Source: Pseudolabrys sp. (lineage in GTDB: Bacteria; Pseudomonadota; Alphaproteobacteria; Rhizobiales; Xanthobacteraceae). From it: a stretch of DNA of 7,784 nt. This document shows positions 7,110-7,784 of the stretch, in pieces. Below the pieces are notes generated by a model. The model did not search any database. It saw only the letters and a list, made by a program, of their open reading frames with translations, and was not told where the DNA came from. The DNA lies in NCBI GenBank assembly GCA_026125925.1, contig JAHCKF010000151.1, positions 1 to 7,784 of the forward strand, given 5' to 3'. The translations under genes were made by a program, and so were the position numbers. Position 1 is the stretch's first letter; every line of letters begins with the position of its first letter.

Positions 7110-7784
7110 TGCCAGACCAGATGCAGGATTCGAACTCCGGCTGTGACCAGCAGAAACCGGAGGACCTCGATCTTTTCGCGGATCGGCTGCGCGAGGAATG
7201 CGGTGTCTTCGGCATCCTCGGTCATCCGGATGCCGCCGCGATCACCGCGCTCGGCCTGCACGCGCTCCAGCACCGCGGCCAGGAAGCCGCCGGCATCGTC
7301 TCCTTCGACGGCAGCCGTTTCCATTCCGAGCGCCGCCTCGGCCTGGTCGGAGATACGTTCTCGCGGCGCGAGGTGATCGACCGCCTGCCCGGAAACATGT
7401 CCATCGGTCATGTCCGCTACTCGACGACCGGCGAGACGATCCTGCGCAACGTCCAGCCGCTGTTCGCCGAGCTCGACGGCGGCGGCTTCGCCGTCGGCCA
7501 CAACGGCAACATCACCAACGCCCTCACCTTGCGCCGGCAGCTCATCCGCGACGGCGCCATGATGCAGTCGACCAGCGACTCCGAGGTCATCCTCCACCTC
7601 GTCGCCCGCGCCAAGCGCAACCGCTTCGTCGACCGCTTCATCGAGGGCCTGCGCCAGCTCGAGGGCGCCTACGCCTTCGTCGGCATGACCAACAAGAAGC
7701 TCTTGGGCGCGCGCGATCCGCTCGGCATCCGCCCGCTGGTGCTGGGCACGCTCGACGGTTGTCCGATCCTCGCGTCGGAGACCT
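7109..7784 (+). CDS. purF: Amidophosphoribosyltransferase, N-terminal part (cut by window edge)
   Basis: PurF makes 5-phosphoribosylamine from PRPP and glutamine, the first step of purine synthesis. The 225 visible codons cover the glutamine amidotransferase (Ntn) domain. The nucleophile is C31 in EECGVFGI, so about 30 residues form a propeptide removed on maturation. Further signatures are ALQHRGQEAAGI (51-63), GHVRYSTTG (100-108), GHNGNITN (130-137) and RDPLGIRPL (202-210). The PRPP-binding half lies beyond the window. ATG 7109 overlaps the cvpA stop (TGATG), which points to translational coupling. A second ATG at 7121 in the same frame is a possible alternative start and leaves the mature enzyme unchanged. 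The cvpA-purF pairing is also found in E. coli. The frame is open to the last base. Confidence 0.95.
   Translation, partial: MPDQMQDSNSGCDQQKPEDLDLFADRLREECGVFGILGHPDAAAITALGLHALQHRGQEAAGIVSFDGSRFHSERRLGLVGDTFSRREVIDRLPGNMSIGHVRYSTTGETILRNVQPLFAELDGGGFAVGHNGNITNALTLRRQLIRDGAMMQSTSDSEVILHLVARAKRNRFVDRFIEGLRQLEGAYAFVGMTNKKLLGARDPLGIRPLVLGTLDGCPILASET

Overview
The window reads as two unrelated bacterial segments joined inside one gene. The left part (about 1-3590) holds a high-GC set with CGG-rich arginine codons: asnS, a mazG-type pyrophosphohydrolase and a small secreted protein. The style resembles Gemmatimonadota, an affiliation judged from memory of protein families and not from a search. 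The right part (about 3620-7784) is typical of Hyphomicrobiales (Alphaproteobacteria, Bradyrhizobium/Xanthobacteraceae-like). It has the order alr-radA-cvpA-purF, CGC-dominated arginine codons, a palindromic repeat of the kind common in Bradyrhizobium relatives, and an alphaproteobacterial LexA box (GTTC-N7-GTTC).

Layout. At the left edge, 14 codons of a leftward gene run off the window (1-44). About 400 bases with no supportable gene follow, then a small leftward ORF of unknown function (446-685). A clear sigma70-type promoter (905-934) drives rightward asnS (964-2259). Convergent to asnS is a leftward two-gene unit: mazG (2638-3393), then a small exported protein (2288-2641) whose GTG start overlaps the mazG stop. 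Divergent from mazG is alr (3493-4593). Its first ~40 codons look like the left-hand organism and the rest like a rhizobial alanine racemase. The apparent switch falls at the conserved PLP-lysine motif (3592-3618), as expected for an assembly chimera or a homologous recombination at a conserved word.

Right of alr, a double palindrome (4621-4709) and a second hairpin fragment (4721-4754) fill the gap before radA. A LexA-type operator lies 48 bases before the radA start codon. radA (4838-6244) is followed by a 235-base leader with a candidate promoter and a hairpin. Then come cvpA (6480-7109) and the overlapping start of purF (7109 to the window end).

The genes are housekeeping: translation, nucleotide-pool cleaning, cell wall, DNA repair and purine synthesis. 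I do not see a new defence, mobile or biosynthetic system. The points most worth a second look are the junction inside alr, the covarying double-hairpin repeat, the SOS box at radA, and the stand-alone secreted domain resembling a TonB-receptor plug, coupled to mazG.
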